Assembly (NCBI RefSeq): GCF_003614435.1
Contig: NZ_CP025546.1
Coordinates: 2,418,001-2,482,000 of the forward strand
DNA length: 64,000 nt
Reading direction: 5' to 3'
From: Mycobacterium paragordonae
GTDB lineage: Bacteria > Actinomycetota > Actinomycetes > Mycobacteriales > Mycobacteriaceae
Shown here: positions 63,444 through 64,000 of the stretch, piece after piece
How the letters are laid out: the number at the start of each line of letters is the position of its first letter
Position numbering within the stretch: the stretch's first letter is position 1
Program-made: the position numbers and the translations under genes
Notes under the pieces: model-generated
Databases searched by the model: none
What the model was told of the DNA's origin: nothing
Seen by the model: only the letters and a program-made list of their open reading frames with translations

Positions 63444-64000
63444 TCAGCCCGCAGCGCTCAGGGCGGCCAGGCAGGCCGCTCCCAATGCGTCCGGACGCGC
63501 CCCGATCTCGTCGAGTGTGACCGTGCGCAGGGCGGCCCGGGGTGCATCGGCGGCCCAGTCGGCACCGACCTGCAGCGGGTGGATCGGGTCGTCGACCGCA
63601 GCCGCCACGCCCAGCGGCGGAACCAGTCGCGTCAGCTGGGCGCGGCTCGGTGCGACGTAGGACGCCGCCTCCTCCATGGCATCTGGGAGCAGCGGCCACT
63701 GAGCCGCCCAGGACCGGGCCAGCTCGTCGGCCAACCAGGGCGGGCTGGAGGCCCGCATCTGCGCCGTCGTGGCGTCCAGACCGTCGGTGCGCAACTGCGA
63801 AGCCGTGTAGTGAGCGGCGAGCGCCGCGGGTGCCGAGTCGGGTTCCCCGGTCCAGGCCGGCAGGGCCGCCAGAACCGCCACGGTGCGCTCCGGGTGGGCC
63901 AGTGCCCACGTCGCTGCCACGGCCGCGCCTATCGACACGCCACCGACCGCGATCGGTCCGGTGGCTGCCGCATCGTCGAGCGCGGACACGTAACCGTCGA
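63444..64000 (-). CDS. Alpha/beta hydrolase (Rv2695-like), partial
   Basis: The C-terminal about 185 residues of an alpha/beta hydrolase; the N-terminus lies beyond the right edge. The nucleophile elbow is GGVSIGAAV, and a late Asp/His segment (VAAAVDDPIHPLQVGADWA) fits the acid loop. A cap-like stretch contains AAHYTASQLRTDGLDATT. The frame continues to 64000 without a stop (DGYVSALDD), so the ATG at 63989 is likely internal. It converges on the DUF3710 gene. Confidence 0.84.
   Translation of the reverse strand, partial: DGYVSALDDAAATGPIAVGGVSIGAAVAATWALAHPERTVAVLAALPAWTGEPDSAPAALAAHYTASQLRTDGLDATTAQMRASSPPWLADELARSWAAQWPLLPDAMEEAASYVAPSRAQLTRLVPPLGVAAAVDDPIHPLQVGADWAADAPRAALRTVTLDEIGARPDALGAACLAALSAAG

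Overview
The window is a high-GC chromosomal segment of a slow-growing, non-tuberculous Mycobacterium. Gene content and order are largely those of the M. tuberculosis Rv2755c-Rv2695 interval read in reverse: thyX, dapA, rnj, ftsK, argA, pgsA3, clgR, pspA-like, PE_PGRS, recA-recX, miaB, miaA, dapF, hflX, fadE20, lexA, nrdR, sthA, ideR, sigB, sigA, ppgK, suhB, cei, dut. A PE_PGRS gene at the PE_PGRS47 position points to the slow-grower branch that carries PGRS proteins (M. kansasii, M. marinum or M. gordonae-like) and argues against M. avium. The recA gene has no intein, and the locus holds several genes that M. tuberculosis lacks at these positions, so it is not the M. tuberculosis complex. Family and ortholog statements rest on recognition of the translated sequences; no database search was run.

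Layout. 1-4.5 kb: 3' part of a type I restriction-modification locus (hsdS end, a YhcG/DUF1016 nuclease, full-length hsdR) that looks compositionally different from the rest. 4.6-8.0 kb: thyX, then dapA-rnj. 8.1-12.2 kb: leftward methyltransferase/SDR/monooxygenase operon and a PAS-PP2C-HATPase-STAS phosphatase. 12.2-18.2 kb: ftsK, argA, pgsA3 and the envelope-stress operon clgR-pspA-membrane protein behind a SigE-like promoter. 18.3-22.7 kb: PE_PGRS, ephG, a glycosyltransferase, DUF3046, and a FhuF-like iron-sulfur gene divergent from recA. 22.8-26.6 kb: recA-recX, miaB and a membrane protein. 26.6-32.4 kb: DUF349 protein, a Ser/Thr kinase and two tandem DMT-type membrane proteins. 32.4-37.7 kb: Rv2728c-like, miaA, dapF, hflX, fadE20. 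37.7-44.3 kb: TerC, an LGFP-repeat envelope protein, the lexA/chiZ SOS control region, nrdR and a nitrobindin-like gene. 44.3-50.9 kb: PhzF, hydrolase, PAC2, a lipoprotein protease, a MIRU-type tandem repeat, sthA, DUF4192. 50.9-58.5 kb: ideR, sigB, small conserved genes, sigA. 58.6-64 kb: ppgK, suhB, cei, DUF4193, DUF3093, dut, DUF3710 and a truncated hydrolase.

How it works together. The region concentrates global regulators (sigA, sigB, ideR, lexA, clgR, nrdR) and DNA-damage genes (recA, recX, lexA, chiZ, dut). Regulatory sequence can be read directly: LexA boxes at recA and lexA, two RecA-NDp (PafBC-type) promoters, SigE-type promoters at clgR and sigB, a consensus CRP site between cei and the DUF4193 gene, and at least ten -10 hexamers placed 6-8 nt before a start codon, which predicts leaderless mRNAs. 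The least ordinary features are three 56-bp MIRU units whose reverse strand encodes TAATG-coupled 18-residue peptides directly behind sthA, the 36-bp palindrome with degenerate LexA half-sites before chiZ, a FhuF-like gene sharing recA's SOS region, a DUF1016 nuclease inside the hsd operon, and a heptad-repeat Asp/His tail on the LGFP protein.
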